A stretch of 64,000 nucleotides of DNA, taken from contig NZ_JASITE010000011.1 of NCBI RefSeq assembly GCF_030767025.1, forward strand, positions 62,001 to 126,000. Direction: 5' to 3'. A program made the translations under genes and the position numbers. The notes beneath the pieces are model-generated. The model made no database searches, was not told the DNA's origin, and saw only the letters and a list, made by a program, of their open reading frames with translations. Source of the DNA: Nocardia sp. CC227C (GTDB lineage: Bacteria; Actinomycetota; Actinomycetes; Mycobacteriales; Mycobacteriaceae). This document shows positions 27,131 through 35,619 of the stretch, piece by piece; the stretch's first letter is position 1; every line of letters starts with the position of its first letter.

Positions 27131-28171
27131 TCAGCCGATATTCGCCGACAGATCCGGAATCATTCGATACGCCTCGTCCTGCCAATTCGTCCAGGCGTGC
27201 AGGCCCACGTTGGGGAACGAATAGACCACGTTCCGGGCCCCCAGCGACATCATGCGCACCTGGAAGGCCCGGGTGTTCGCCAGCGCGAGCGCCTCCAGCG
27301 GCGCACCGCGGATCACGCGGTCGGCGGCCACCCCGAACGGTTGCTGGAGGTCCTGCTGCATGGGCACGCCGCTGCCCGCCGCGATCCACAGGCGGGTGTT
27401 GTTGGCGATCAGCGTGGGCGCGAAGACGAACGGGTCCATGCGCAGCCACTGCGGCCCCCACGGCGGGGCCATGGAGTCGACGTTGTAGCCACCCGCGTCG
27501 ACCATGGCGGCGCGGATGGCCTCCCGCATACCCGGCGCGGAGATGTTCAGGTAGCCGGAGAACGACCCCGCGAAGCTGAACTGGTCCGGGTGGTAGGCGG
27601 CCAGGGTGAGCGCCGCCGAGCCGCCCATGGACAGGCCGAACGCGCCGTTGCGGTGCGGATTGAAGCCCAGGCGGTCACGCAGCGCCCAGCGCAGGTGGTT
27701 GGTCAGGAAGGTCTCCCACTCGTACCGGTAGCTCTTGCCCGGACCGGCCATGAACGCCTCGGTCGCACCCGAACCGGTGACCGAGCCCGCCGCACCGGGC
27801 GGCACCCCGAAGAAATTGCTGGGGGCGTTCCAGTCGGCGTAGAAGCTGGACTGGCCGCCGACCGGCATGACCACATTGATGTTCCAGCTGGTCAACACCT
27901 GGGCGACATTGGTCTCGATCTCCCAGCCATTGAGGGTCTCCGGGGCGCGCATGCCGTCGAGGGCGTAGACGACGCGATTGGTGTTGCCGTCGGCCGCGCG
28001 GAAGATGCGGGATTTGATCGGACCCATGGCCGGGGAGTCCACCCAGAAGTCGAAGCCCGACGGGTCGAAGGCGGCGGCCGCCTGCGGTGCCAGCGGTGCG
28101 GAGAGCCCCAGCGGCAGCAATAGCGCCGCCGCGATCCCCAGCACCGATTTCCTCAACCTCGTACCACGCAT
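27131..28171 (-). CDS. Mycolyltransferase, antigen 85 family (loop-insertion variant)
   Basis: The 346-aa secreted enzyme starts at the ATG opening MRGTRLRKSVLG, with GGAGG 9 nt upstream. The signal peptide ends at AAA (about 34). The triad is Ser181 (FGLSMGGSAA), Glu293 (PLEALALANT) and His325 (VGLHAWTNW). Between YADWNAPS and the conserved YEWETF it carries an extra Gly/Ala/Ser-rich loop of about 20 residues (about 120-147), longer than in the copies at 24713 and 26001. It is the downstream member of a pair with the gene at 28530-29594, from which it is separated by a 358-bp gap with a terminator, so it probably has its own promoter. Confidence 0.9.
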   Translation of the reverse strand: MRGTRLRKSVLGIAAALLLPLGLSAPLAPQAAAAFDPSGFDFWVDSPAMGPIKSRIFRAADGNTNRVVYALDGMRAPETLNGWEIETNVAQVLTSWNINVVMPVGGQSSFYADWNAPSNFFGVPPGAAGSVTGSGATEAFMAGPGKSYRYEWETFLTNHLRWALRDRLGFNPHRNGAFGLSMGGSAALTLAAYHPDQFSFAGSFSGYLNISAPGMREAIRAAMVDAGGYNVDSMAPPWGPQWLRMDPFVFAPTLIANNTRLWIAAGSGVPMQQDLQQPFGVAADRVIRGAPLEALALANTRAFQVRMMSLGARNVVYSFPNVGLHAWTNWQDEAYRMIPDLSANIG

Positions 28172-28529
28172 CGACCTCGACCTCCGTCCGAGCAGTCACC
28201 CGCGGCAGCCGCCCCGGGCGTCGTTCCGAGCAGTTCTTCGAGCAGTGCAGATCCATCGAGCGCCGGCAGCGCTCACTTGATCTTCGATACGAATCGAGTA
28301 TCGGACGTCTGACCGATCCCGTTCCGCGTGTCGCCCCCGGCGAGTCTGTACCGCCTCTCCGCGACTTCGGCGCACGGCTGAGTGCCGTCGACCATCGCGC
28401 ACGCGTGCCGGCGGTCGTGTGCCAATCCGATTTCGGGCGTACCCGGTGAGTTACCCCGAACCTTGCGAAACAAGTCGTCCCGCGATCACAGCCTCGGTGA
28501 TCGCGGGACGACTCGGTACTGGGAGCCTC
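28172..28529. other. Intergenic region between two mycolyltransferase genes
   Basis: This 358-bp stretch holds no convincing gene. It contains the terminator of the upstream gene (28473-28513) and should contain the promoter and leader of the gene starting at 28171. An imperfect dyad GATAC-(7)-GTATC occurs around 28287-28305 and could be a regulator site, but this is weak evidence. Confidence 0.6.
28473..28513 (-). terminator. Strong terminator hairpin
   Basis: Perfect 17-bp arms AGTCGTCCCGCGATCAC (28473-28489) and GTGATCGCGGGACGACT (28497-28513) with a 7-nt loop lie 17 bp after the stop of the mycolyltransferase at 28530-29594. The hairpin is clear; no long T-run follows, which is common in high-GC actinobacteria. 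Confidence 0.8.
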
Positions 28530-29594
28530 CTAGCCGATATTGGCGGAGAGATCCGGGATCATGCGGTTGACCTGGTCTTCCCAGTTGCGCCAGTTGTGGA
28601 TGCCGAACGCCGGGAAGTCGTAGTGCACGTTGTTCGCACCCAGGGTGGCCATGCGCACCTGGAAGGCGCGGGTGTTGGCCAGGGCCAGGGCCTCCAGGCC
28701 CATGCCGTTCAGGGTGGAGAAGGCGACCGGGTCGCCGTTGGGCAGGCCGCTGGCGGCGGCGATCCACAGGCGGGTGTTGCTGCCGACCAGGCGCGGCGCG
28801 AAGACGAACGGGTCCATGCGCAGCCACTGCGGCCCCCACGGCGGGGCCATGGCGTCCACGTTGTAGCCGCCCGCATCGACCATGGCGACGCGGATGGCCT
28901 CCCGCATACCCGGCGCGGAGATGTTCAGGTAGCCCGAGAACGACCCCGCGAAGCTGAACTGGTCCGGGTGGTAGGCGGCCAGGGTCAGCGCGCCGGAGCC
29001 GCCCATTGACAGGCCGAACACGCCATTGCGGTACGGGCTGAAGCCGAGGCGGTCCCGCAGGGCGTTGCGCAGGTCCTGGGTGATGAACGTTTCCCACTTG
29101 TAGGTGTAGCTCTTGCCCGGACCGCCCGCGGCCAGCTGCAACGCGCCCGAGCCCGAGGAGGAGCCCGACGCCGAGCCCGAGGAACCGGAGGAGGAACCGG
29201 CGGGCAGGCCGAAGATGGTGCTGGGGGCGTTCCAGTCGGCGTAGAAGCTGGACTGGCCGCCGACCGGCATCACCACATTGATATTGGCGGCGGTGAGGGA
29301 CCGGGCGACCTCGGTGTCGATCTCCCAGCCGTTCAGGTCCTCGCGGGCGCGCATGCCGTCCAGGGCGTACACGACACGGTTGGTGTTGCCGTCGGCCGCG
29401 CGGAAGACGCGCGACTTGATGGGTCCCATGCTGGAGTCGACCCAGAAGTCGAACCCATCCGGGTTGAACGCGGCGGAAGCGGTCCCCGCGCCTGCCACCG
29501 ACACCCCGAACGGCAGCAACATCGCCAGAGCCACGCCCACTACCGATTTCTTGAACCAGCCGCGGGATCTCCGACGTCTATCCACGCCTCGCAT
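28530..29594 (-). CDS. Mycolyltransferase, antigen 85 family (Ser/Gly-rich loop variant)
   Basis: The 354-aa secreted enzyme starts at the ATG of MRGVDRRRRSRGW, which gives an Arg-rich n-region before the hydrophobic core. Cleavage is likely after ASA (about 42). The triad is Ser196 (FGLSMGGSGA), Glu301 (GLEALALANT) and His333 (FGIHNWRNW). Between YADWNAPST and YKWETF it has a low-complexity insert of alternating Ser and Gly (about 133-150) plus a short LQLAAGGPG segment. This is in the same loop as the insertion of the neighbouring copy. It is the first gene transcribed in the array and is followed by a strong terminator. Confidence 0.9.
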   Translation of the reverse strand: MRGVDRRRRSRGWFKKSVVGVALAMLLPFGVSVAGAGTASAAFNPDGFDFWVDSSMGPIKSRVFRAADGNTNRVVYALDGMRAREDLNGWEIDTEVARSLTAANINVVMPVGGQSSFYADWNAPSTIFGLPAGSSSGSSGSASGSSSGSGALQLAAGGPGKSYTYKWETFITQDLRNALRDRLGFSPYRNGVFGLSMGGSGALTLAAYHPDQFSFAGSFSGYLNISAPGMREAIRVAMVDAGGYNVDAMAPPWGPQWLRMDPFVFAPRLVGSNTRLWIAAASGLPNGDPVAFSTLNGMGLEALALANTRAFQVRMATLGANNVHYDFPAFGIHNWRNWEDQVNRMIPDLSANIG

Positions 29595-30040
29595 ATGTGT
29601 GTCCGGCCTTTCGGTCTGTGCCGCCGGACCTTCCCCTGCCGAAAAAGAACTCGGCGGCATCTTGCGCTAACGGCCACGGCGCATGCGGGCATGCGGCCGC
29701 GGCGGGCGTTCATCTCGATGAGCGTATCGCGCCCGACGTCACGGAGCGTTACCAAAACGAGATAAAGGTGAGACAACGCACGGTTTGTCCGGAAGTTCGC
29801 GTGTCGCGGGCGGCGACACGGACCCGGGCGGACGGTGAACCGTCTACCGCACCCTACCGAGGTCATGGTCCTGACCGTGGGGATGCGGTGAATCACACAA
29901 TTGTCGTTCATCGCGACCGTCGTCGCGGAGGCCGATACGGAGATCGAACCTCCTCATTCGTTTCCGCTATCGCCGATCCGTCGGCCGGACAACGCGTCGC
30001 GCCCCCTTCGCGGCTCGAAGGGGGCGCGGCACGGTCGTTG
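29595..30040. other. Intergenic region between aftB and the mycolyltransferase array
   Basis: This 446-bp stretch has no supported gene; frames in it are short and overlap both strands. It carries the aftB terminator near its right end (29998-30028). The rest should include the promoter and leader for the mycolyltransferase starting at 29594. The segment around 29750-29790 is relatively AT-rich, as expected of a promoter region, but no clean -35/-10 pair could be assigned. Confidence 0.6.
29998..30028 (-). terminator. Terminator hairpin after aftB
   Basis: Perfect 13-bp arms CGCGCCCCCTTCG (29998-30010) and CGAAGGGGGCGCG (30016-30028) with a 5-nt loop lie 13 bp after the aftB stop, marking the end of the glf-to-aftB operon. 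Confidence 0.8.
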
Positions 30041-32059
30041 CTATCGGGGCGCGGGCGGCGGTGTCGTCGGATCCACCAGACCGCAGCGCTGGATCTCGTA
30101 CTTCGGCACCCGCTCGATGCGGTAGGAGGCGAAGTCGAGGGCATGCTTCAGGTTGTGCCGGAACCGCTCGAAGGTGAGCGGTTCCCGGGACGAGATGAGC
30201 AGCGCGACGGTGTCCGGGCAGGACATCGCCGTGCGGGCCTGGGTCACCCACTTCTCGTCCAGGTACCAGGGCATCCACGGCTTCTTGTCCACCATGCCGG
30301 CATCGACGATCACCCAGTCCGGATACAGGCTCTTGTCGTGGCCGATGCGGCCGTCGACCAGCCGATCGGTGTGCGCGGCCAACGGGTAGGCCAGGCCCAT
30401 CGGGTCGATGACCCGCACGTCGAGCGGAACGTTCATGCTGGTCATGCCGAGGTTCAGGAAGAAAACGGTATGTCCGGCGCCGCCGTCGGGAATCGGCTGC
30501 GGCGGCGGTGCGATGTACCAGAACATGAACGACGGCGAATTCAGCAGCAGGCCGCCGTTGGGGTTGTTGGCGATGTCGTCGATCATGGCCCGCATGCGCG
30601 GGTAGTCGAGGTAGTCCTCGGCCCGGATCGGGTGGTCGTGGCCGGTGTTGAGCACGTAGTACACCCGCTCGTCCACGATGCCCGACGAGTCGATCTTGGT
30701 ACCGCTCTTGATGGCGGTGGTGTTGCAGGCGAACAGCGCCCAGCCCACGGTGCCGATCCAGGCGGCCACGATCGCCACGAAGACCCAGTCGATCCGCCGC
30801 AGCGCCGACTCCGCCGCCGGATCCCACCGCGGCGCGCGCACCGGGATCACCATGACCGGCAGCAACAGCAGGAACAGCTGGGGCAGCAGCACCCGGCCGT
30901 GCATGAAGTCGCCGCCGACCCGGATCTGGTACAGCGCGAGCAGGATTCCGCTCACCAGCACCAGCGCCACCACCGCACCGGGGGTGCGCAGCCGGACGCC
31001 GACGCGGTGCAGGCGGGCGCGCACGCCCGAAGCCGAGTCCGAGTCCGAAGCCGAGACCGCGGGCGCGTACCGCGACGGCGACACGGTCCGCCACGCCACC
31101 ACGCCGACGATCAACAGCAGCGCCAGCGGCAGCAGCAGCCAGTACGGCCCCAGCAGATTCCACAGGTACACGAAGCCCTGCCCCCATTTGGCCCCGCCCG
31201 CGTCCTTGGCGACCGCGGTATTCGGGTAGGGCAGCCCGTAGTAGCCCATCCGCCAGATCTGGTAGCCCACCGGCAGCAGGCCCGCGACCGCGACGATCAG
31301 ACCGCGGAACACCATGGGCCGCAGCCGGGTCTCCGGCAGCGGCGCGCAGAAGATCATGAGCAGCGCCAGCGCACCGACCAGCGTCATCTCCGGCCGGACG
31401 AGCGGGGCCAGACCGGCGGTGAACACCAGCCCGAAGAAATTGGCCAGCCGCACCCGTTCGGCCTGCGACCAGCGGATCATCCACCACCACAGCAGGGCCA
31501 GCCAGAAGATGACCAGGCTGGACTCCAGACCGGAGGTGGCGTAGTCGCGGGCCGGGGGCACCGCGATGTAGACGAGCGCGCCCGCGGGCAGCAGCAGCGC
31601 CGAGCCGGCGCCGCCCCACAGCCTGGCCGCGCCGAGCATGGCGAACACGATCGCGCCCACCGACAGGGTCAGCGCGATCGCGAGCACCACGTACTCCAGC
31701 CGGATCTGGGTGAGCCAGCTGAAGAACCAGACGATGTAGGTCCAGGCCGTGCTCGTGTTCGTCTCGACGCGCTCGCCCGCGTTGAACACGGGCCCGTTGC
31801 CCGCGAGCAGGTTGCGCACGGTACGCAGCACGATCAGGCCGTCGTCGGCGATCCAGCGCCGCTGCCAGCCGCCGACCGCGAACAGCGTGGCGGCCAGCAC
31901 GATCCCACCGGCGAATGTGGCGCGGGATAGTCGCGTGAAGCGGCGCGCCGACGCGTCGGCATGCCGGGACCGCCCGACCGGCAATGCCCGCGTCGGGTTG
32001 TCCTCGTCTTCTTCCCGCACTTGTCCCGCTACCACATCAGGTGAGATAGACAGCGACAC
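30041..32059 (-). CDS. aftB: Terminal beta-(1->2)-arabinofuranosyltransferase AftB
   Basis: This 672-aa polytopic GT-C enzyme caps arabinan chains with beta-1,2-arabinofuranose from decaprenyl-phospho-arabinose. The early periplasmic loop WIADDGLIVLRTVRNLLAG (Asp72/Asp73) is the catalytic-type acidic motif, followed by PVFNAGERVETNTSTAWTY, characteristic of this family. About ten membrane segments and a C-terminal extracytoplasmic domain (about 455-672) follow. The chosen GTG at 32059 overlaps ubiA by 23 nt with GGAG about 9 nt upstream; another GTG at 32035 sits just past the ubiA stop. The order ubiA-aftB matches M. tuberculosis Rv3806c-Rv3805c. Confidence 0.92.
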   Translation of the reverse strand: MSLSISPDVVAGQVREEDEDNPTRALPVGRSRHADASARRFTRLSRATFAGGIVLAATLFAVGGWQRRWIADDGLIVLRTVRNLLAGNGPVFNAGERVETNTSTAWTYIVWFFSWLTQIRLEYVVLAIALTLSVGAIVFAMLGAARLWGGAGSALLLPAGALVYIAVPPARDYATSGLESSLVIFWLALLWWWMIRWSQAERVRLANFFGLVFTAGLAPLVRPEMTLVGALALLMIFCAPLPETRLRPMVFRGLIVAVAGLLPVGYQIWRMGYYGLPYPNTAVAKDAGGAKWGQGFVYLWNLLGPYWLLLPLALLLIVGVVAWRTVSPSRYAPAVSASDSDSASGVRARLHRVGVRLRTPGAVVALVLVSGILLALYQIRVGGDFMHGRVLLPQLFLLLLPVMVIPVRAPRWDPAAESALRRIDWVFVAIVAAWIGTVGWALFACNTTAIKSGTKIDSSGIVDERVYYVLNTGHDHPIRAEDYLDYPRMRAMIDDIANNPNGGLLLNSPSFMFWYIAPPPQPIPDGGAGHTVFFLNLGMTSMNVPLDVRVIDPMGLAYPLAAHTDRLVDGRIGHDKSLYPDWVIVDAGMVDKKPWMPWYLDEKWVTQARTAMSCPDTVALLISSREPLTFERFRHNLKHALDFASYRIERVPKYEIQRCGLVDPTTPPPAPR

Positions 32060-33014
32060 CTACCGCTCCGATCCAGGCGATTGCGAGGAACTGGAGGACC
32101 CTGTCCCCCAGGGCGATCTCTTCGGGCTCACCGGCTTCACCGCCGTCGACGTCTACCGCGTACCGCATGATCGCGACGGTGAACGGGATCATCGAGATGG
32201 CGAACCACTCGGTGTCCTTGGCACGCCCCTGTTCGAACGCCCACAGACCGTAGAACACCACCACGGCGGTGGCGGCGAGGGTCCAGACGAAACGCAGGTA
32301 GGTCGGCGTGTAGTACTGCAGCGACTTGCGGATCTTGGCGCCGGTGTCGAGCGCGATCTTCAATTCGGCATAGCGCTTGCCCGCCGCCATGAACAGCGAA
32401 CCGAACGCCATGATGAGCAGGAACCACTGCGACAGCGCGATATCCGCCGCCGCGCCGCCGGCCACCGCGCGCAGCAGGAAACCGGAGGAGACGATGCAGA
32501 TATCGAGCACGGCCTGGTGCTTGAGGCCGAAGCAGTAGGCCAGCTGGATGCCGATGTAGACGGCCATCACCACGGCCAGATTCCAGGAGGCCACGAACGA
32601 CAGCAGGATCGAGCCGACGAGCAGCACCGCCGACAGCGCGTAGGCCAGATTGACCGGCACCACACCGGCCGCGATCGGCCGGTAGCGCTTGGTCGGATGC
32701 GCCCGGTCGGCCTCCACGTCGAGCGCGTCGTTGACCAGGTAGATGCCCGAGGCCGCGAGGCAGAACACCACGAACGCGATGCCGACGTGCCAGATGACCG
32801 TCCAGTCGCCGATCACCAGATCACCGGCGGCGGTCTTGCCCGCGGCCAGCGGCGCGGCCAGGACCAGCACGTTCTTCACCCACTGGCGCGGGCGCGCGGC
32901 CTTGATCAGACCGCCGGCCAAGGTCTTCGGCGGACCCTTGACGACCGCCTCGTCCAGGTCGGTGCTGGTCGGCTCTTCGCTCATATCAACGTCGGCTCTT
33001 TCCTGTGTCGTCAC
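32037..33014 (-). CDS. ubiA: Decaprenyl-phosphate phosphoribosyltransferase (DPPR synthase), UbiA family
   Basis: This 325-aa integral membrane prenyltransferase-fold enzyme joins phosphoribosyl pyrophosphate to decaprenyl phosphate. It is the first step to decaprenyl-phospho-arabinose, the donor for Emb and AftB. The Asp motif NDALDVEADRAHP and the second motif CFGLKHQAVLDI match the Rv3806c family, and at least eight hydrophobic helices are visible. GTG at 33014 overlaps the PAP2 stop as GTGA; the ATG at 32984 (MSEEPTSTD) is an alternative that would shorten the protein by ten residues. Translational coupling to both neighbours is likely. Confidence 0.92.
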   Translation of the reverse strand: MTTQERADVDMSEEPTSTDLDEAVVKGPPKTLAGGLIKAARPRQWVKNVLVLAAPLAAGKTAAGDLVIGDWTVIWHVGIAFVVFCLAASGIYLVNDALDVEADRAHPTKRYRPIAAGVVPVNLAYALSAVLLVGSILLSFVASWNLAVVMAVYIGIQLAYCFGLKHQAVLDICIVSSGFLLRAVAGGAAADIALSQWFLLIMAFGSLFMAAGKRYAELKIALDTGAKIRKSLQYYTPTYLRFVWTLAATAVVVFYGLWAFEQGRAKDTEWFAISMIPFTVAIMRYAVDVDGGEAGEPEEIALGDRVLQFLAIAWIGAVGVAVYLT

Positions 33015-33646
33015 TTGGCGAGTCTCTTTTCGGCGGCTAGCACTGCGGCGGCTGATGCGGCGCCCAGCGCGGAACCGGCGAGCACGTCGGACGGGTAGTG
33101 CACTCCGAGGACGACCCGGGAGAGCAGCATCGGCGGGACGAGCACCGCAGGCAAGGGTAGCCCGGTGAGCCTGCCGAGCAACACAGCCGCCGCGGTCGTG
33201 GATGTCGCGTGCGAGGACGGGAAGCTCAGTTTGCTCGGGGTCGACACATTGACCTGCACCGACGGGTCGTTGGGCCGCGGGCGGCGCACGATCCGCTTGA
33301 TCACCACCGAGGCCGCGTGCGAGCCGAACGCGCCGACCGCGACCCCGGCCCACTGGCGGCGGCGCTTCCGGTCGACCAGCGCTCCGGCCGCGCCGATGGC
33401 CATCCAGCCCAGTGCGTGCTCACCGAAGTGCGACATGCCGCGCGCCGCCCTGATCACCCGCGGAGTCCCGATCCGGCTCTGCACCGCGTTGATGATCGCG
33501 ACCTCGGCGGGCGGCCGGGGCTGATCGCAGCAGCCGCCGCCGCAGCAACCGTCCTGCTCGGCCACCGCGAGCCCGGCGCGCTCGGATGCCACGTCGGAGA
33601 TGGGCAGCTCACGGTCGGGGCCGGGCGGCTGGGGGGCGGCGGTCAC
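33011..33646 (-). CDS. PAP2-family phosphatase, probable decaprenylphosphoryl-5-phosphoribose phosphatase
   Basis: The 211-aa product starts at GTG overlapping the glfT2 stop (GTGA). The three PAP2 signature motifs are present: KRIVRRPRP, SFPSSHAT and SRVVLGVHYPSDVLAG. They provide the Arg, His and Asp of the phosphatase site. By position and family it corresponds to M. tuberculosis Rv3807c, proposed to dephosphorylate decaprenyl-phosphoryl-5-phosphoribose after UbiA. An N-terminal extension has a Cys-dense stretch (CCGGGCC, about residues 34-40) that is unusual for this family and could bind metal or be dispensable. Confidence 0.9.
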   Translation of the reverse strand: MTAAPQPPGPDRELPISDVASERAGLAVAEQDGCCGGGCCDQPRPPAEVAIINAVQSRIGTPRVIRAARGMSHFGEHALGWMAIGAAGALVDRKRRRQWAGVAVGAFGSHAASVVIKRIVRRPRPNDPSVQVNVSTPSKLSFPSSHATSTTAAAVLLGRLTGLPLPAVLVPPMLLSRVVLGVHYPSDVLAGSALGAASAAAVLAAEKRLAK

Positions 33647-35619
33647 GGGCGCTCTCCTGAGTTCTCGGTGGTCTCAGCGTTGTTCGTGGTGTCGGCGTGC
33701 TGCGTGGTGCCGATGCCGAAGACGTTCTCCCATGCGGCCTTGCTGGTCAACCACGGATGCGCGCGACGATACTGTTCGCGCACCTCGGGGAAGCGCTCGG
33801 CCAGCTCCTTGCGCAACCGCATGGCTTCCCGGAAGAGCTCCAGGGCCCGGCGCGGATCACGCTTGCGGTACACCACGCCGCGGCCGTCGGCGGTGGTGAC
33901 GGTGACGCCGTCGACCTGCGACAGCAGGAACCAGCGGGCGTCCAGGGTGGGCACGTTCAGCTGCGGGGTCTCGTGATGCCGCGGCTTGGCCTTGCGGAAG
34001 TTGTGCAGCACTCCCTTGCCGAGCCGGGCCACCTTGGCGATCGGGTTGGCCGGTTCGCCGACCGCGCCGACATCGGCGTGACTGGCCAGCGGCAGTTCGG
34101 TGGAGGACGGCAGGATCACCGCGTCCGGATACTGCTGGCGCATGGCGTGCACCTTGCCCAGCGCGGTGGGCAGCAGGTCGAACAGCTTCTCCGGACCGGC
34201 CAGGTAGTCGCGGATCGCCTCGTTCTGGATGGCGACCGTCGAATACTCCAGGCACAGCAGGTGTTTCAGGGTGGCCTTGACCGTATTGACCACCATGGGG
34301 CGGCCGTCATTGGGCAGATGCAGCGAGGCCACCACGAGGCGGTTGCGCAGGTGGAAGTACGCCTGCCAGTCGATGGCGTCGTCCTTGTCGCTCCACGCCA
34401 TGTGCCACACGGCCGCACCCGGCAGGGTGACGGTCGGGTACCCGGCCTGGCGGGCGCGCAGGCCGTATTCGGCGTCGTCCCACTTCAGGAACAGCGGCAG
34501 CGGCTGCCCGATCTCCTCGGCCACCCGGCGCGGGATGACGCAGGTCCACCAGCCGTTGAAGTCCACATCGATGCGGCGGTGCAGCAGTTTGGAGTTGTCG
34601 CGGTCGCGCAGCGGGTTCTTGGCGAAGTCGTGGTCGTATTCGACATTGGGGGCCGCGGTCCACATGAAGATGGAGCGGTCCACCACCTCGCCCATGACGT
34701 GCAGGTGCGAGCGCTCCTGCAGGTTGAGCATCTGCCCGCCGGTGAGGATGGGCGATTTGGCGAAGCGCGAGAAGGCCAGTGCGCGCAGGATGCAGTCCGG
34801 CTCGATCTCGATGTCGTCGTCCATGTAGACGATGTACTCGGCGTCGGTGGTCTTCAGCGCCTCGTACATGACCCGGCTGTAGCCGCCGGAGCCGCCCAGG
34901 TTGGGCTGGTCGTGGAAGGTCAGCCGGTCACCGAGAGCCGTTGCGGCCTCGGCGAATCCGGGCTCGTCCACCACCTTGCGGGTGCCCTGGTCGGGAATGA
35001 TGACCGCCCGGATCTTCTCCAGCACCAGCGGATCGGAACCAAGGGCCGCAATGGTTTTCACCGCGTCGCCGGGCCGGTTGAAGGTGGGCATGCCGATGGC
35101 GATGCTGCCCGCGCCCGGGGCCTCGACGGGTGCGTACCAGCCGCCACCGCGCAGGTCCACGGCGGTGTCGGTGGTGATGTCGAACCAGATCCAGCCGCCG
35201 TCCTCGAACGGGGCCAGCTCCACCTCGAATTCCACGGTGGTGGATTCGGTTCCGCTGGAACTGAACTCGTCGCCTCGCACGTGGATGCGGGAGCCGTCCG
35301 CCTTGGAGCGGTAGACGTCCACGCGGCCGTGGCCGGAGAGGTCCAGGCGCAGCACCATCGACGTGAGCACCGACCAGCGCCGCCAGTAGCTGGCGGGCAC
35401 GGCGTTGAAGTAGGTGCAGAACGACACCTCGGACTCCGCGCCGATGGACAGCGAGGTCCGCGTCGGCGCGTGCGCGCGCCGGGCATTGGTGTCGGACTCC
35501 TCGAGGTAGAGCTTGCGCACGTCGAGGGGCTCACCCGGCCGGGGCAGGATGATGCGCTGCAGCAGCGATTTCGCGCGGGTGTCGGTGGTCATCTCTTCCA
35601 ACATCACGTGGGCGGTCAT
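33643..35619 (-). CDS. glfT2: Galactofuranosyltransferase GlfT2
   Basis: This 658-aa GT2-family enzyme polymerises galactan by adding alternating beta-1,5 and beta-1,6 galactofuranose from UDP-Galf. An N-terminal beta-domain (about 1-165) precedes the GT-A domain. The latter has FNRPGDAVKTIAAL, QPNLGGSGGYSRV, the metal-binding DDD at 267-269, NGWWTCVIPRR, the WDDAEYGLRA acceptor/base region and VWHMAW. The C-terminal helical domain follows. The ATG overlaps the glf stop by 4 nt (ATGA), coupling UDP-Galf synthesis and use. Length and motifs match Rv3808c. Confidence 0.95.
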   Translation of the reverse strand: MTAHVMLEEMTTDTRAKSLLQRIILPRPGEPLDVRKLYLEESDTNARRAHAPTRTSLSIGAESEVSFCTYFNAVPASYWRRWSVLTSMVLRLDLSGHGRVDVYRSKADGSRIHVRGDEFSSSGTESTTVEFEVELAPFEDGGWIWFDITTDTAVDLRGGGWYAPVEAPGAGSIAIGMPTFNRPGDAVKTIAALGSDPLVLEKIRAVIIPDQGTRKVVDEPGFAEAATALGDRLTFHDQPNLGGSGGYSRVMYEALKTTDAEYIVYMDDDIEIEPDCILRALAFSRFAKSPILTGGQMLNLQERSHLHVMGEVVDRSIFMWTAAPNVEYDHDFAKNPLRDRDNSKLLHRRIDVDFNGWWTCVIPRRVAEEIGQPLPLFLKWDDAEYGLRARQAGYPTVTLPGAAVWHMAWSDKDDAIDWQAYFHLRNRLVVASLHLPNDGRPMVVNTVKATLKHLLCLEYSTVAIQNEAIRDYLAGPEKLFDLLPTALGKVHAMRQQYPDAVILPSSTELPLASHADVGAVGEPANPIAKVARLGKGVLHNFRKAKPRHHETPQLNVPTLDARWFLLSQVDGVTVTTADGRGVVYRKRDPRRALELFREAMRLRKELAERFPEVREQYRRAHPWLTSKAAWENVFGIGTTQHADTTNNAETTENSGERP

